NCBI RefSeq assembly: GCF_003217495.1
Contig: NZ_QJSW01000010.1
Coordinates: forward strand, 1-64,000
DNA: 64,000 nt
Source: Paenibacillus barcinonensis
GTDB lineage: Bacteria; Bacillota; Bacilli; Paenibacillales; Paenibacillaceae
Direction: 5' to 3'
Below are positions 53,601 through 63,055 of this stretch, one piece after another. The translations under genes and the position numbers were made by a program. How positions within the stretch are numbered: the stretch's first letter is position 1; each line of letters opens with the position of its first letter. The notes under the pieces are model-generated. The model was not told the origin of the DNA, did no database searches, and worked only from the letters and a program-made list of their open reading frames with translations.

Positions 53601-55136
53601 ATGCATACAAACCCGATCATTTGGGCGGATTATCCGGATGTAGATGTCATTCGGGTAGAGGATACGTATTACATGGTAAGTACAACCATGCATATGATGC
53701 CCGGCTGTGTCATTCTGCGTTCCTATGATCTCATACATTGGGAGACGGCTACCTATGTGTATGACAGACTGGACAATACGCCAGCGCAGCGGCTGGAGAA
53801 CGGCAAGCAGATCTATGGCAAAGGCATGTGGGCCGCTTCGCTGCGCTATCATCATGGCAAATTTTACGTCATCTTTGTGGCGAATGATACTCGTCAGACG
53901 TATCTCTATACCGCGGATGAGATTAATGGACCGTGGCATAAACAGATTGTGGAAGGATTCTATCACGACTGCTCGCTGTTTTTTGACGATGACGAGCGGG
54001 TGTATCTGGTGCATGGGAACAGAGAGATTCATCTGACCGAATTAAACGCGGATCTGTCCGGGCCAAAGCCTGATGGGAGGCACCGCATCATTGTGACGGA
54101 TCATCAGCCGCATTATCTGGGCTACGAGGGTGCACATTTCTATAAAATTGATGGCATTTACTATGTATTTCTGATTCATATGACCAAGGCGGCCGGACGC
54201 AGAACACAAGCCTGCTACCGGGCTGATTCGCTGGATGGAACATTTATTGGCGGTGAAGTGTTTGACGATGACATGGGGTACTTCAACTCGGGAGTCGCTC
54301 AAGGCGGCATTGTGGATACACCGGATGGAGAGTGGTATGGTATGCTGTTTCAGGATCATGGTGCGGTCGGACGAATTCCGGTGCTGGTTCCCGTGAGCTT
54401 CATAGAAGGCGTACCTGTTTTTGCCAAAGAAGCTCCGAAACAAGTGAATATTGTCAGTACAAGACCTGATTATTCATACAAGCCACTGGTGGCAAGCGAT
54501 CGCTTCGAATATTCATTGGATGATCGGGGACAGGCTCGACTAAGTGATGTTTGGCAATGGAATCACACCCCGCATGATGAGTTGTGGTCAGTTACCGAGG
54601 CTCCGGGTGTGTACCGGATTCGTACAGGTCAGCTTAGTCCAAATTTGACGTTTGCGGTCAATACACTAACCCAGCGTTCGATGGGTCCAGCGTATACGGC
54701 CCGTATAACACTTGACGGTAGCGGGCTGAACGACGGTGATTATGCTGGACTATGCTTCCTTATCGGCACCTATGGTCTGATTGCACTTACCAAGGAAGCA
54801 GGTCAATATTATCTTGTTATGCAATCAAGAGAGAGTGAGGATTCCAGTATTTTCGGAAACCTGATTGATCAGGCGCCTGCGACAGAGCATGCTCGTATTC
54901 CTGTTCAGGGTGCGGTTGTGACGCTGCAGGGTTCGGCCAATTTTGTGGAAAATCAAGATGAATGCCGTTTTGCCTATCTTGACGGAACGGAGTGGAGAAG
55001 CCTTGGTGTTGCCCACAAAATGGTCTATAAGCTGGATCATTTTATGGGCTGTAGAATAGGGCTGTTCCTTTACTCCACACAAGAGATTGGTGGACGGGCT
55101 GACTTTTCAAAGTTCGAATATGAACTCCTGCAATAA
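53601..55136 (+). CDS. GH43 beta-xylosidase/arabinofuranosidase
   Basis: A 511-residue cytoplasmic enzyme of the two-domain GH43 type that trims xylo- or arabino-oligosaccharides. The propeller opens NPIIWADYPDVDVIRVE (base Asp-13 or Asp-15), with a pKa-modulating Asp in FYHDCSLFF and the acid Glu in GYEGAHFYKI. From about residue 310 to the end lies the GH43 C-terminal beta-sandwich (DVWQWNHTPHDELWSV). No signal peptide. ATG 53601 follows GGAGG. It is the second gene of the pair and is followed by a terminator. Confidence 0.92.
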   Translation: MHTNPIIWADYPDVDVIRVEDTYYMVSTTMHMMPGCVILRSYDLIHWETATYVYDRLDNTPAQRLENGKQIYGKGMWAASLRYHHGKFYVIFVANDTRQTYLYTADEINGPWHKQIVEGFYHDCSLFFDDDERVYLVHGNREIHLTELNADLSGPKPDGRHRIIVTDHQPHYLGYEGAHFYKIDGIYYVFLIHMTKAAGRRTQACYRADSLDGTFIGGEVFDDDMGYFNSGVAQGGIVDTPDGEWYGMLFQDHGAVGRIPVLVPVSFIEGVPVFAKEAPKQVNIVSTRPDYSYKPLVASDRFEYSLDDRGQARLSDVWQWNHTPHDELWSVTEAPGVYRIRTGQLSPNLTFAVNTLTQRSMGPAYTARITLDGSGLNDGDYAGLCFLIGTYGLIALTKEAGQYYLVMQSRESEDSSIFGNLIDQAPATEHARIPVQGAVVTLQGSANFVENQDECRFAYLDGTEWRSLGVAHKMVYKLDHFMGCRIGLFLYSTQEIGGRADFSKFEYELLQ

Positions 55137-55158
55137 AATGCATTGCAAAATAGTCGAT

Positions 55159-55184
55159 AAAAAGTCGCCCACCGGCGGCTTTTT
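55159..55184 (+). terminator. Intrinsic terminator after the GH43 pair
   Basis: AAAAGTCGCC and GGCGGCTTTTT pair around CACC, with a T run. Confidence 0.9.
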
Positions 55185-55302
55185 CGTACTCACAGGCGAT
55201 AAGATGTTGTACAATAATAACAATTCTGGATGATGAATTGAAATAATGAAATGACAATACAGATAATGAATGTTCATTCAAACAAACTGGGGGCATGTCA
55301 TC

Positions 55303-56994
55303 ATGCATAAGCGGTGGATGTACAAAACAAGATGGACCATTATCATTATTTTGACGGTATGTATGCCTGCTGGACACACACAAGGGGATTCAGGACAAAC
55401 ATTTTCTTCTTCCGAACAGCAGAAGGACGCTTTGGAGAGGGCGTATTCACCGCCCATCCAGGTTTCTTTTGTCAGGGAAACAGGGGAGGATCTGCAGCGA
55501 ATGATTGATCAGCTTCCGGGTGAGACGCTGGTAGATAATCGCTGGACCCGACTGTATGAGCAGGAGCTGGGCATTCAAATTCGTTATGACTGGATTGCAA
55601 CAGGCGATGTATACAATCAAAAGCTGGGTGTTTCATTAGCTGCCGGACGCTTTCCTGATGTGGTCAAGGTGAACCCGTACCAGCTCAGGCAGCTAAGCAA
55701 TGCTAATCTGATCGAAGACCTCACAGACGTATATCGTGATTATGCTTCACCACTGACCAAAAGTATTCTGGAGGCCGAAGGCAAGGGTGCATTCGATGCA
55801 GCAACAATTAACGGCAAGCTGATGGCGATCCCGGAGTCCTCTTCATCCATTGAGACAGCACAGTATCTGTGGATCAGAACGGATTGGCTGGATAAATTGG
55901 GCCTGCATGCACCGGAAACGATGGAAGATGTGCTTGAAATATCGAAAGCGTTTACAAAGAGTGATCCTGACGGTAACGGAAAACAGGATAGTTACGGCCT
56001 GGCTCTAACGAGTTATCTTTGGGACCCCGTTATGGGCGTATCTGGATTCATGGCCGGTTACGGTGCTTTTCCGAACATATGGATTCGAAATCAAGAGGGA
56101 GAGCTGACGTATGGGGGTATTCAGCCTGAGGTGCGTAAGGCGTTGGAAGAATTACAGATGATGTACAAGGATGGACAGCTTGATCCAGACTTTGCATACA
56201 AAAACGGAAGCAAGGAATATCGGCTGATCCAGCAAGGGAAAATTGGCATGCTTTATGGGGAGCAATGGACCCCATTTGTTATCCAATCCACTCGCGAGCA
56301 GGACCCTGAAGCAGAATGGCAGGCCTATCCTATTGTGGCCGAGAAAGGTCGGGATAGGGCTGTACCGCTGCGTTCCAATACAGGACATTATTTTGCTGTG
56401 AGAAAAGGGTTTACGAGTCCCGAGGTCGTTGTCAAACTCATGAATTTGCATCTGGACAAAAACTGGGGACAGAAAGCGGAATATGAAACGTATTACAATG
56501 ATGATTCCCGCGCTGTATGGATGCTGTCACCGGTTACGCCGTTTCCTGGCACCAAAAATATAGACGCGTACAGAGATATCCGTGACGCAAGAAGTTCTGG
56601 TGATTTCTCAGGGCTGGAGAATGAAGCGCTTGCGATTCACAAGCGAATAGCAGCTTATGAATCGGAGGGCTTGCAGAGTGGGTGGGGCTGGAGACAAACC
56701 TACGGGCCGACAGGTGCCTTTAGCATTGCGGACCATTATGAACAGAGTGGTCAGCTGTTATACGACCAATTCACTGGTGGAATTACTGAAACGATGGTTG
56801 ACCGACAAGAAATCCTGCGTGATCTTCAGCTTGAAGCGTATATGAACATCATTCATGGGTCACCAATCGAAGAGTTTGATCAATTCGTGGCAGATTGGTT
56901 TGAGCTAGGGGGAAGAGAAATTACAGCAGAGGTGAACGCATGGTACAACACGACTGCTGCGCGTTCAACCCAAGCGTTTGTTTTATCGTATTAA
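55303..56994 (+). CDS. Extracellular solute-binding protein linked to a two-component system
   Basis: A 563-residue exported family 1 binding protein related to the LplA group. Its signal region has a single cysteine in LTVC (Cys-20), a poor lipobox because valine precedes the cysteine, so lipidation is doubtful. In the mature part, GRFPDVVKVNPYQL, a calcium-loop-like DPDGNGKQDSYG and GKIGMLYGEQWTPF are visible. ATG 55303 follows GGGGG; ATG 55270 is a less likely alternative. No permease gene accompanies it; instead it precedes a YesM-type kinase by 38 bases. It may capture the ligand for that kinase or share permeases encoded elsewhere. Confidence 0.87.
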   Translation: MHKRWMYKTRWTIIIILTVCMPAGHTQGDSGQTFSSSEQQKDALERAYSPPIQVSFVRETGEDLQRMIDQLPGETLVDNRWTRLYEQELGIQIRYDWIATGDVYNQKLGVSLAAGRFPDVVKVNPYQLRQLSNANLIEDLTDVYRDYASPLTKSILEAEGKGAFDAATINGKLMAIPESSSSIETAQYLWIRTDWLDKLGLHAPETMEDVLEISKAFTKSDPDGNGKQDSYGLALTSYLWDPVMGVSGFMAGYGAFPNIWIRNQEGELTYGGIQPEVRKALEELQMMYKDGQLDPDFAYKNGSKEYRLIQQGKIGMLYGEQWTPFVIQSTREQDPEAEWQAYPIVAEKGRDRAVPLRSNTGHYFAVRKGFTSPEVVVKLMNLHLDKNWGQKAEYETYYNDDSRAVWMLSPVTPFPGTKNIDAYRDIRDARSSGDFSGLENEALAIHKRIAAYESEGLQSGWGWRQTYGPTGAFSIADHYEQSGQLLYDQFTGGITETMVDRQEILRDLQLEAYMNIIHGSPIEEFDQFVADWFELGGREITAEVNAWYNTTAARSTQAFVLSY

Positions 56995-57032
56995 AGCAGG
57001 TATCCTTGAACTGAATTCAGGGGGGGAGCACG

Positions 57033-58790
57033 TTGTTCAAGATACCGGCCCAGTCGTGGTTGAACAGTATATTTGCACGGCTGATTATGACCTATCTGGT
57101 TTTTGTTATTCCATTAATATTGCTGGGCGTTTACCTATATCACTGGAGTTATGATACAGCGAGTCAGGAAATTTCCTTGTCCACAGAGAGGCGGCTCAGT
57201 CAATATGCGAATGAGCTGGGCAGGGAGATTGAATGGATGGAGCTGCAGCAGTTTGATATTGCTGAGGACCGCAAGCTGAACCGGCTTGCGATCCTCTGGA
57301 ACAATATGGGCCAGATTGAAAGACGTGAGACGTTAAATTATTTATCCGATCGGCTTGCCGGCTTCAAGAACAGCAGCGCGTATATTAAGAACGTGTACGT
57401 ACATATTCCTGCAGTCAACAAGAGCATTTCTGCGGTGCAGGGCATTGATGAGTACAATCAGTCCTCTTATGAATTTTTCAGTTCACATCCCCAGGGAGAA
57501 GGGACTCGATTTACAGTAAAAGATAATGCCCTGAATCTGAGTGCAGTACGATTAACAGGTAAAATGGGAGATGCACCGCTGTTTGTTATTCAGGTAGAGC
57601 TGGATAATGCCGCTTTTCAGAATGAACTTACTCAGCTTAATCTGTATCCAGAGAGTGCTTCTCTTCTCATTGAAGAAAACAGTGGTTTTGCTATTTCGGA
57701 TCAAAAAGAACGAAAGATCATTCTCGACAATTATCTGGAATATAGTCAAAAGAACTCACTCGATAGCTTCGAGGTCACCGTGGAGGACACGTTGTACTAT
57801 GTCAACCAGCATCATATGGAGCCTTTGGGGTTATCCATTGCAACGTATTTACCTGAGAAGATGGTCACGAAACCGCTTAGCAAATTTTATAAATGGGCCT
57901 GGGTATTTGCCATTACATCCTTTATCGCCATTACAGCTTATCTCTATTCTACGTACAAGTTAATTCATATTCCGCTCCTGCTGCTGGTGCAGAGATTCAA
58001 AAAGATGGAGGGTGGTGTGCTGGATATTCCGATCGTGCATCACCGCAAAGATGAATTCGGTTTCCTGTATGCCCGCTTTAATCACATGATTGAAAATCTG
58101 CAGCAGCTGATTGACCGTGATTTCAAGCAAACGATGATGATGCAGCGAGCTGAACTGAAGCAGCTCCAATCTCAGATCAATCCTCATTTCCTCTACAACA
58201 GTTTCTTTATTCTCAACTCGCTTGCAAGAACGGGGGAGACGGATCGAATCGAGCAATTTACGAATATGCTTGGTGAATATTTTCGCTTCATTACACGGAA
58301 TGGAACAGATCATGTACCACTGAAAGAAGAAGTGCACCATTCCCGGATCTACACCGAGATTCAGCAGCTTCGCTTTTCCAGACGAATCAAGGTTGATTTT
58401 GGAGAGGTTCCGCCAGAAATGCAGCAAATTCAGGTTCCACGGCTTGTCATTCAACCCATTATTGAAAATGCCTATGAACATAGTCTCGAAAAAAATACGG
58501 CTGAGGGGCTGTTGCGTGTTCAATTCCAGATGCATTCATCCTGTGCGGAAATTGTTGTAGAGGATAACGGAAATGATCTTCAGCCAGAGGATATTCAGAA
58601 GCTTCAGCAGCTCTTGCATAACGATTCAACTACGGATGACGTGACAGGACTCATGAATATTCACAGACGCCTTGTTCTGACATTTGGACCTGAAAGTGGT
58701 CTGTTTCTGACAAGAAGCGAATTACATGGACTCAAGGTTGTCATTCGAATCCAATGGAAGGAAGGGGAAAACGAATGTATCGTCTTCTGA
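57033..58790 (+). CDS. YesM-type sensor histidine kinase
   Basis: A 585-residue membrane kinase: transmembrane segments near residues 13-35 and 287-310, an extracytoplasmic sensor between them, a HAMP segment, the signature QSQINPHFLYNSF with phospho-His about residue 385, and a C-terminal ATPase domain (IENAYEHSL, then EDNGND; the G1 box is less canonical than in the kinase at 42152). It starts at TTG 57033 behind GGGGGGAG. Its end overlaps the response-regulator gene by 16 bases. Confidence 0.93.
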   Translation: MFKIPAQSWLNSIFARLIMTYLVFVIPLILLGVYLYHWSYDTASQEISLSTERRLSQYANELGREIEWMELQQFDIAEDRKLNRLAILWNNMGQIERRETLNYLSDRLAGFKNSSAYIKNVYVHIPAVNKSISAVQGIDEYNQSSYEFFSSHPQGEGTRFTVKDNALNLSAVRLTGKMGDAPLFVIQVELDNAAFQNELTQLNLYPESASLLIEENSGFAISDQKERKIILDNYLEYSQKNSLDSFEVTVEDTLYYVNQHHMEPLGLSIATYLPEKMVTKPLSKFYKWAWVFAITSFIAITAYLYSTYKLIHIPLLLLVQRFKKMEGGVLDIPIVHHRKDEFGFLYARFNHMIENLQQLIDRDFKQTMMMQRAELKQLQSQINPHFLYNSFFILNSLARTGETDRIEQFTNMLGEYFRFITRNGTDHVPLKEEVHHSRIYTEIQQLRFSRRIKVDFGEVPPEMQQIQVPRLVIQPIIENAYEHSLEKNTAEGLLRVQFQMHSSCAEIVVEDNGNDLQPEDIQKLQQLLHNDSTTDDVTGLMNIHRRLVLTFGPESGLFLTRSELHGLKVVIRIQWKEGENECIVF

Positions 58791-60412
58791 TCGTGGATGA
58801 TGAGGAAATCATTACAGATAGCCTCTATGAAACATTTTCCAGACATATGCCTGACCAGCTGGATGTATGCAAAGCCTATTCGGCCGCAGAAGCGCTGTCC
58901 TGGATGCGGCGTTCAAGAATTGATATGGTGCTCACGGATATTCGGATGCCTGGAGTCAACGGACTGGAACTAACCGAAGAGATCCAAAGCCGCTGGCCGC
59001 TATGTCGAATTATTTTCCTGACAGGGCACAGTGATTTTGAATATGCCTATAAAGCTTTTCAGATGAATAACGTAAGGTACCTGCTCAAAACGGAAGGATA
59101 TGACAAAGTGATGCATGTTGTGACTCAGGTCATGGAAGAGATCAGGCAGAGTCATGATATGAACAAGCTGTTACAGCAGCAACGCGAGATTACTTCGCGA
59201 TTGACTGCATTCAAGCAGGATGAGATGCTCCGCAAGCTGTTACAGGAGGGGACAGCTACAGGGGTATTGAATGAAATACAGCAAGTTCTGCTGGGAATTC
59301 CTACCGATTTGAAGCTGAATTCCCCCATATATCTGGTGTTGGGACGCTCCAACCCCATGCATGAATCCGTCTCGGAGCAAGAAGGCATTCAAGCCTCTGT
59401 ACGTATTATTGGAGCATCGCTATTGGGAAAGCATACACAATGTGTCAGCATAACGGATCATTATGGAGATGTTGTCTGGTTATTGCAGCCCAAGAGTGAG
59501 CAGGGAACAGCAGATCAACATTTTGCCCGATACATCGAGGGCACACTCGAGCTTGTGCAGGAATCTTGCGCTGCTTCACTTGGGGTATCCATTACGTTTA
59601 CATTCAGCGGACATGAATGTGACTGGAGTCAAATTCCTAGACAATACGAGCGTCTGCGCTTGCTGCAGTGGATGAGAATCGGGGATGGTGTGTCCATGGT
59701 ATTAATGGATAGCTACGAGGAGCCCTGGGTTGCGACTCCAAAAGAGGCTGTGCGAATCTCAAGCCGTGTGGAAGCCATGTCGGGTTTTCTCGAGACAGGA
59801 CGCTTTCAATCCTTCTATGAGCTTTTTGAAGAGCTCGTTGGTGAACTTCTTCAGCAGGACATGACGATGGAGCGTGCGATGGAAACGTACTATCATTTGG
59901 CTTTGTCACTGTACACTGCATTTAATCGTTGGGGGCTGAAGCAGAGAATGCCAGATCAGCGAAGTTTGCTGCATTTAAGCAATTTCCCCTGTATGAAGGA
60001 AGCCGTGCAGTATCTGTATCATGCGGCTGATGAGCTCGTTAATTTCAAGCGTGCCAATGAGGAGGAGCGAGCCAATCTGGTCGTGCAAAGTTTATGCAAT
60101 TACATTAAGGCCAATCTGGAGAAGGATCTTACACTCGTTCGGCTGGCAGAGTTGCATCACTTTAATCCTTCATATTTGTCACGGTTTTTCAAACAGGAAA
60201 TGGGCATTAATTTGTCCGAATTTATTGATGACAGCCGTATTCGAAAGGCCAAGGAGCTACTTCTGGATAACGAGCTCATGGTGCGTGAAGTCGCACTTCA
60301 GGTCGGTTATGAATCTGCACATTCGTTCACCCGGCTGTTCAAGAAACTGACTGGTATGACCCCGCAGGAGTATAGGGAGTCTTTGCTCATACGTTCATCA
60401 GCACAGCGATAA
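58775..60412 (+). CDS. YesN-type response regulator with AraC helix-turn-helix
   Basis: A 545-residue regulator with an intact receiver (acidic pair at residues 8-9, phospho-acceptor Asp-55 in VLTDIRMP, Lys-105 in YLLKTE), a long middle domain, and C-terminal AraC motifs (LAELHHFNPSYLSRFFKQE and VALQVGYESAHSFTRLFKKL). ATG 58775 follows AAGGGG within the end of the kinase gene. It probably controls one of the neighbouring sugar-uptake units. Confidence 0.93.
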   Translation: MYRLLIVDDEEIITDSLYETFSRHMPDQLDVCKAYSAAEALSWMRRSRIDMVLTDIRMPGVNGLELTEEIQSRWPLCRIIFLTGHSDFEYAYKAFQMNNVRYLLKTEGYDKVMHVVTQVMEEIRQSHDMNKLLQQQREITSRLTAFKQDEMLRKLLQEGTATGVLNEIQQVLLGIPTDLKLNSPIYLVLGRSNPMHESVSEQEGIQASVRIIGASLLGKHTQCVSITDHYGDVVWLLQPKSEQGTADQHFARYIEGTLELVQESCAASLGVSITFTFSGHECDWSQIPRQYERLRLLQWMRIGDGVSMVLMDSYEEPWVATPKEAVRISSRVEAMSGFLETGRFQSFYELFEELVGELLQQDMTMERAMETYYHLALSLYTAFNRWGLKQRMPDQRSLLHLSNFPCMKEAVQYLYHAADELVNFKRANEEERANLVVQSLCNYIKANLEKDLTLVRLAELHHFNPSYLSRFFKQEMGINLSEFIDDSRIRKAKELLLDNELMVREVALQVGYESAHSFTRLFKKLTGMTPQEYRESLLIRSSAQR

Positions 60413-60478
60413 CAGCTGCTCGCACATCCTTCAGTTATTGAACAGCCTTGGGCCCCATCGTACCTACATGAATAAATA

Positions 60479-60528
60479 AAACAGCCAACACACGCAGGAG
60501 CTACTATCCTGCGTGTGTTGGCTGTTTA
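60479..60528. terminator. Strong terminator between converging regulators
   Basis: AACAGCCAACACACGCAGGA and its exact complement form a 20-bp stem around a seven-base loop. The T/A content at both feet suggests it works in both directions. Confidence 0.88.
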
Positions 60529-60559
60529 TCTGCTGCCATAGTCTGAAGTACCGCATTTC

Positions 60560-61321
60560 TTATGCAGTATTGGCCTTTTGTCTGCGATAGGCATTGGGAC
60601 TTGAGCCCGCGTAAACTTTGAATTTTTTGTAGAACCAATCAATATCGCGATAACCCACCTCAAGCGCAATTTCGTAAATCCGCAGATTGGTGGATAAGAG
60701 AAGGTGCTTCGCTTTTTTCATACGTTCATGCAGCATGTAATCATTAAAGGATATCTTTTCTTCTGTTTTGAACTTCTGCCCGAGATAGGCACAATTAAAA
60801 TGCAACATATCGGCAATGCGCTTCAGTGTAAGTTCTTCATGCAGATGCTCTCGCACATAAGCTTTGACAACCCGGATCACATGGGTGGAATCCATCGCTT
60901 TGCCATTAAGCTGAATCGGTGGCTTGAGGGCAGGGCGTTTTTTTGCTGGAGCTGGCCCAAGCCTGCTCTGAAGCCTATGCAGACTATGCAGCAGGGCTGC
61001 TGGTTTGAAGGGGGCTGGCAAATAATCATTCACCTGATAGGTCAGTGCTTTGCGTACGAGCCTGAATTGATCTCTGCCCCCGAGCAGCACGATGGGGATA
61101 TCACTTATTTGTCGAATATGATGACATAACCACAATCCGGCAGCATCGTATTGTTCAGTATGCACAACAACCACGTTAAACTCCTGTTCAGACAGTGCAG
61201 CAAGGGCCTCGCTGGAATTGGAGACATGATGCTTGATCGTAAATGGAGCTTTGCTTTCTTCCAGAAGTGGTCCGAGAATTCGGGCCAAGTGATGGCTATA
61301 ATCTACGAGTAAAATATGCAT
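60560..61321 (-). CDS. Atypical response regulator with degenerate receiver and AraC helix-turn-helix
   Basis: A 253-residue protein with a receiver-like N-terminus (about 1-115) and an AraC domain (IADMLHFNCAYLGQKFKTE and IALEVGYRDIDWFYKKFK). The receiver has lost its chemistry: His-54 replaces the phospho-acceptor Asp (VVVVHTEQYDAAG), Ala-103 replaces the conserved Lys (YLPAPF), Gly-81 stands at the Thr/Ser position, and only one of the two metal-binding acids remains (VDYS). It should act without phosphorylation, perhaps by ligand or protein binding. ATG 61321 gives a standard receiver start; GTG 61336 is also possible. It is divergent from a sugar-binding lipoprotein gene, its likely target. 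Confidence 0.88.
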   Translation of the reverse strand: MHILLVDYSHHLARILGPLLEESKAPFTIKHHVSNSSEALAALSEQEFNVVVVHTEQYDAAGLWLCHHIRQISDIPIVLLGGRDQFRLVRKALTYQVNDYLPAPFKPAALLHSLHRLQSRLGPAPAKKRPALKPPIQLNGKAMDSTHVIRVVKAYVREHLHEELTLKRIADMLHFNCAYLGQKFKTEEKISFNDYMLHERMKKAKHLLLSTNLRIYEIALEVGYRDIDWFYKKFKVYAGSSPNAYRRQKANTA

Positions 61322-61533
61322 AAAACATGACCTCACCTTCTTTTTATATTCCGACTAATGTTCAACTGAATTAAGGCTTAGCTTTATTATGAGAATAAAA
61401 GAAAGCGCATACAATGTGCATTATTTTGCAGAGCGTGCATTTCTTTACCAATTGCAAGTGAAATAGCTTGCTTCCCTGTTCAAATGAGCCCGATCTATAT
61501 TTTGTCAGGGTAAACACCTGTATTTAAGCAGGT

Positions 61534-61547
61534 TGTTTGCGCTTACA
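61534..61547. promoter_or_regulatory. Candidate cre before the binding-protein gene
   Basis: On the minus strand TGTAAGCGCAAACA matches the cre consensus fully. It lies about 48 bases before ATG 61595, and a weaker one (AGAAAGCGCATACA) is at 61400-61413. Confidence 0.65.
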
Positions 61548-61594
61548 TTTGGGCGATACACTGTGAGGGCACACGACAATCAGGGGGGAAGACA

Positions 61595-62950
61595 ATGAAG
61601 AAAAACAAGTTTATGCTGCTTAGTCTGATCTTTGCCGCGATGCTGCTGATTAATGCCTGCAGTTCTGCGCCTGCAGCTGAGCCTGCACCGGAAAAGCCTG
61701 CACCTCAGGAGGAGCAAGCACCAGTTGAAACTGAATCAAAGAATGAAAATTCTACGCCTGAGATGGACTTCGACATGGGCGGCAGAACGATCAAAGTTGT
61801 AGCTTGGTGGAATATGGAGATTACAGACAACAACCCGGACAACATTAAACGTCTGGAAAATCTGGAAGCGTTGAAGAAAAAGCATAACTTCAATATCGAG
61901 TATGTCTCTATCGACTTTGGTGAGTATCAAGAAAAGGTTGTAGCCTCCCTGATGGCAGGAGAGCCGCTGGGCGACTTTGTAAGACTGGGTAAAAACTATG
62001 CGATTCCGGCATTGACCAAGCAGGATCTGTTGTGGCCAGTGGATGATTATATCAAGAACGATAAAGTGTTTAATCAGAAAACAACGAAGGAATATATGCA
62101 GTATGAAGGTAAAGGGTATGGCTTTACAGAAGACCAGTCCTCCTTTATCAACGGCATTTTCTATAACCGCACATTGATGCAGGAGCTGGGCTTGAAACCA
62201 CTTCAGGAGTATGTCGATGCAGACGAATGGAATTGGGATACCTTCTTGAGTGTGGCGAAGCAAGCCAATAAGGACCGTAACAATGACGGCAAGCTGGATA
62301 CGTGGGGACTTGCTCAAACAGGTCTGCTCGAGCCAATTTTGTATTCAAACGAAGCTTCCCTGACCAAAGAGGACAAACAGAATCTGGAAGATCCAAAAAC
62401 AAAAGAAGCACTGAATTTCTTGTCCAAGTTGGCTACAGAGAAAGTGGGCAGACCGACAGAGGGAGGCGATTGGACTGAGCCGGCGACCTTCTTCCGTCAA
62501 GGAAATACACTGATGTATTCCGGCGCAATGTATGAGATTGAAGGCATCAAAAATGATATGGCTGACTATGATATTGGCTTCCTGCCTTATCCGAAGGGTC
62601 CTAGCGCTACAGCATATCACTCCGGTGAGTCCCGCTATCAAGCAATTACGATCCCTAAAGCTGTCGAAAATCCAGAGCAGCTGATGTATATCTGGGAAAA
62701 AATCAATGAGATTGATTCCATCTATGATTATCCGGAGCAATCCACACTGGAAAGACATCTGACGGACGAGGCAGATATCAACAACGCCAGAGCGGTAGCC
62801 GCTGGCATGCTGGTTCTCGACCACAATACGTTCCCGTCCCTGCCGTTCTGGGATTTTGATGGAGAGCTGAAGGAGGGCGTGTCCGTATCTACGCTTATTG
62901 AGAAATACAAGGCTCCTTTCCAATCCGCAATTGATGAGGTGTACAAATAA
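61595..62950 (+). CDS. Sugar-binding lipoprotein, ABC transporter family 1
   Basis: A 451-residue extracytoplasmic receptor, lipid-anchored at Cys-22 (LINAC). A 40-residue Pro/Glu/Ala linker leads to a MalE-like fold with WWNMEITDNNPDN, a calcium-loop-like DRNNDGKLDTWG and FRQGNTLMYSGAMYEIEG. ATG 61595 follows CAGGGGGG. A strong hairpin without a T run comes next, then the truncated anchored protein. Permeases may lie beyond the window edge. The ligand is unknown; the setting suggests a plant oligosaccharide. Confidence 0.9.
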   Translation: MKKNKFMLLSLIFAAMLLINACSSAPAAEPAPEKPAPQEEQAPVETESKNENSTPEMDFDMGGRTIKVVAWWNMEITDNNPDNIKRLENLEALKKKHNFNIEYVSIDFGEYQEKVVASLMAGEPLGDFVRLGKNYAIPALTKQDLLWPVDDYIKNDKVFNQKTTKEYMQYEGKGYGFTEDQSSFINGIFYNRTLMQELGLKPLQEYVDADEWNWDTFLSVAKQANKDRNNDGKLDTWGLAQTGLLEPILYSNEASLTKEDKQNLEDPKTKEALNFLSKLATEKVGRPTEGGDWTEPATFFRQGNTLMYSGAMYEIEGIKNDMADYDIGFLPYPKGPSATAYHSGESRYQAITIPKAVENPEQLMYIWEKINEIDSIYDYPEQSTLERHLTDEADINNARAVAAGMLVLDHNTFPSLPFWDFDGELKEGVSVSTLIEKYKAPFQSAIDEVYK

Positions 62951-62963
62951 GCATTACTAATTA

Positions 62964-63000
62964 CGGGCAGAACGCACGGGTAGCAGGTGCGGTCTGCCCG
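62964..63000 (+). other. Intercistronic hairpin after the binding-protein gene
   Basis: CGGGCAGAACGCAC and GTGCGGTCTGCCCG form a stem with a single mismatch and no T run. It could protect the upstream message, as proposed for the hairpin at 45734-45786. Confidence 0.6.
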
Positions 63001-63055
63001 GTTAGTCAATCGTTCAATTGTCGATACGCTTACAGGAAAGGGGATACATTCAAAT

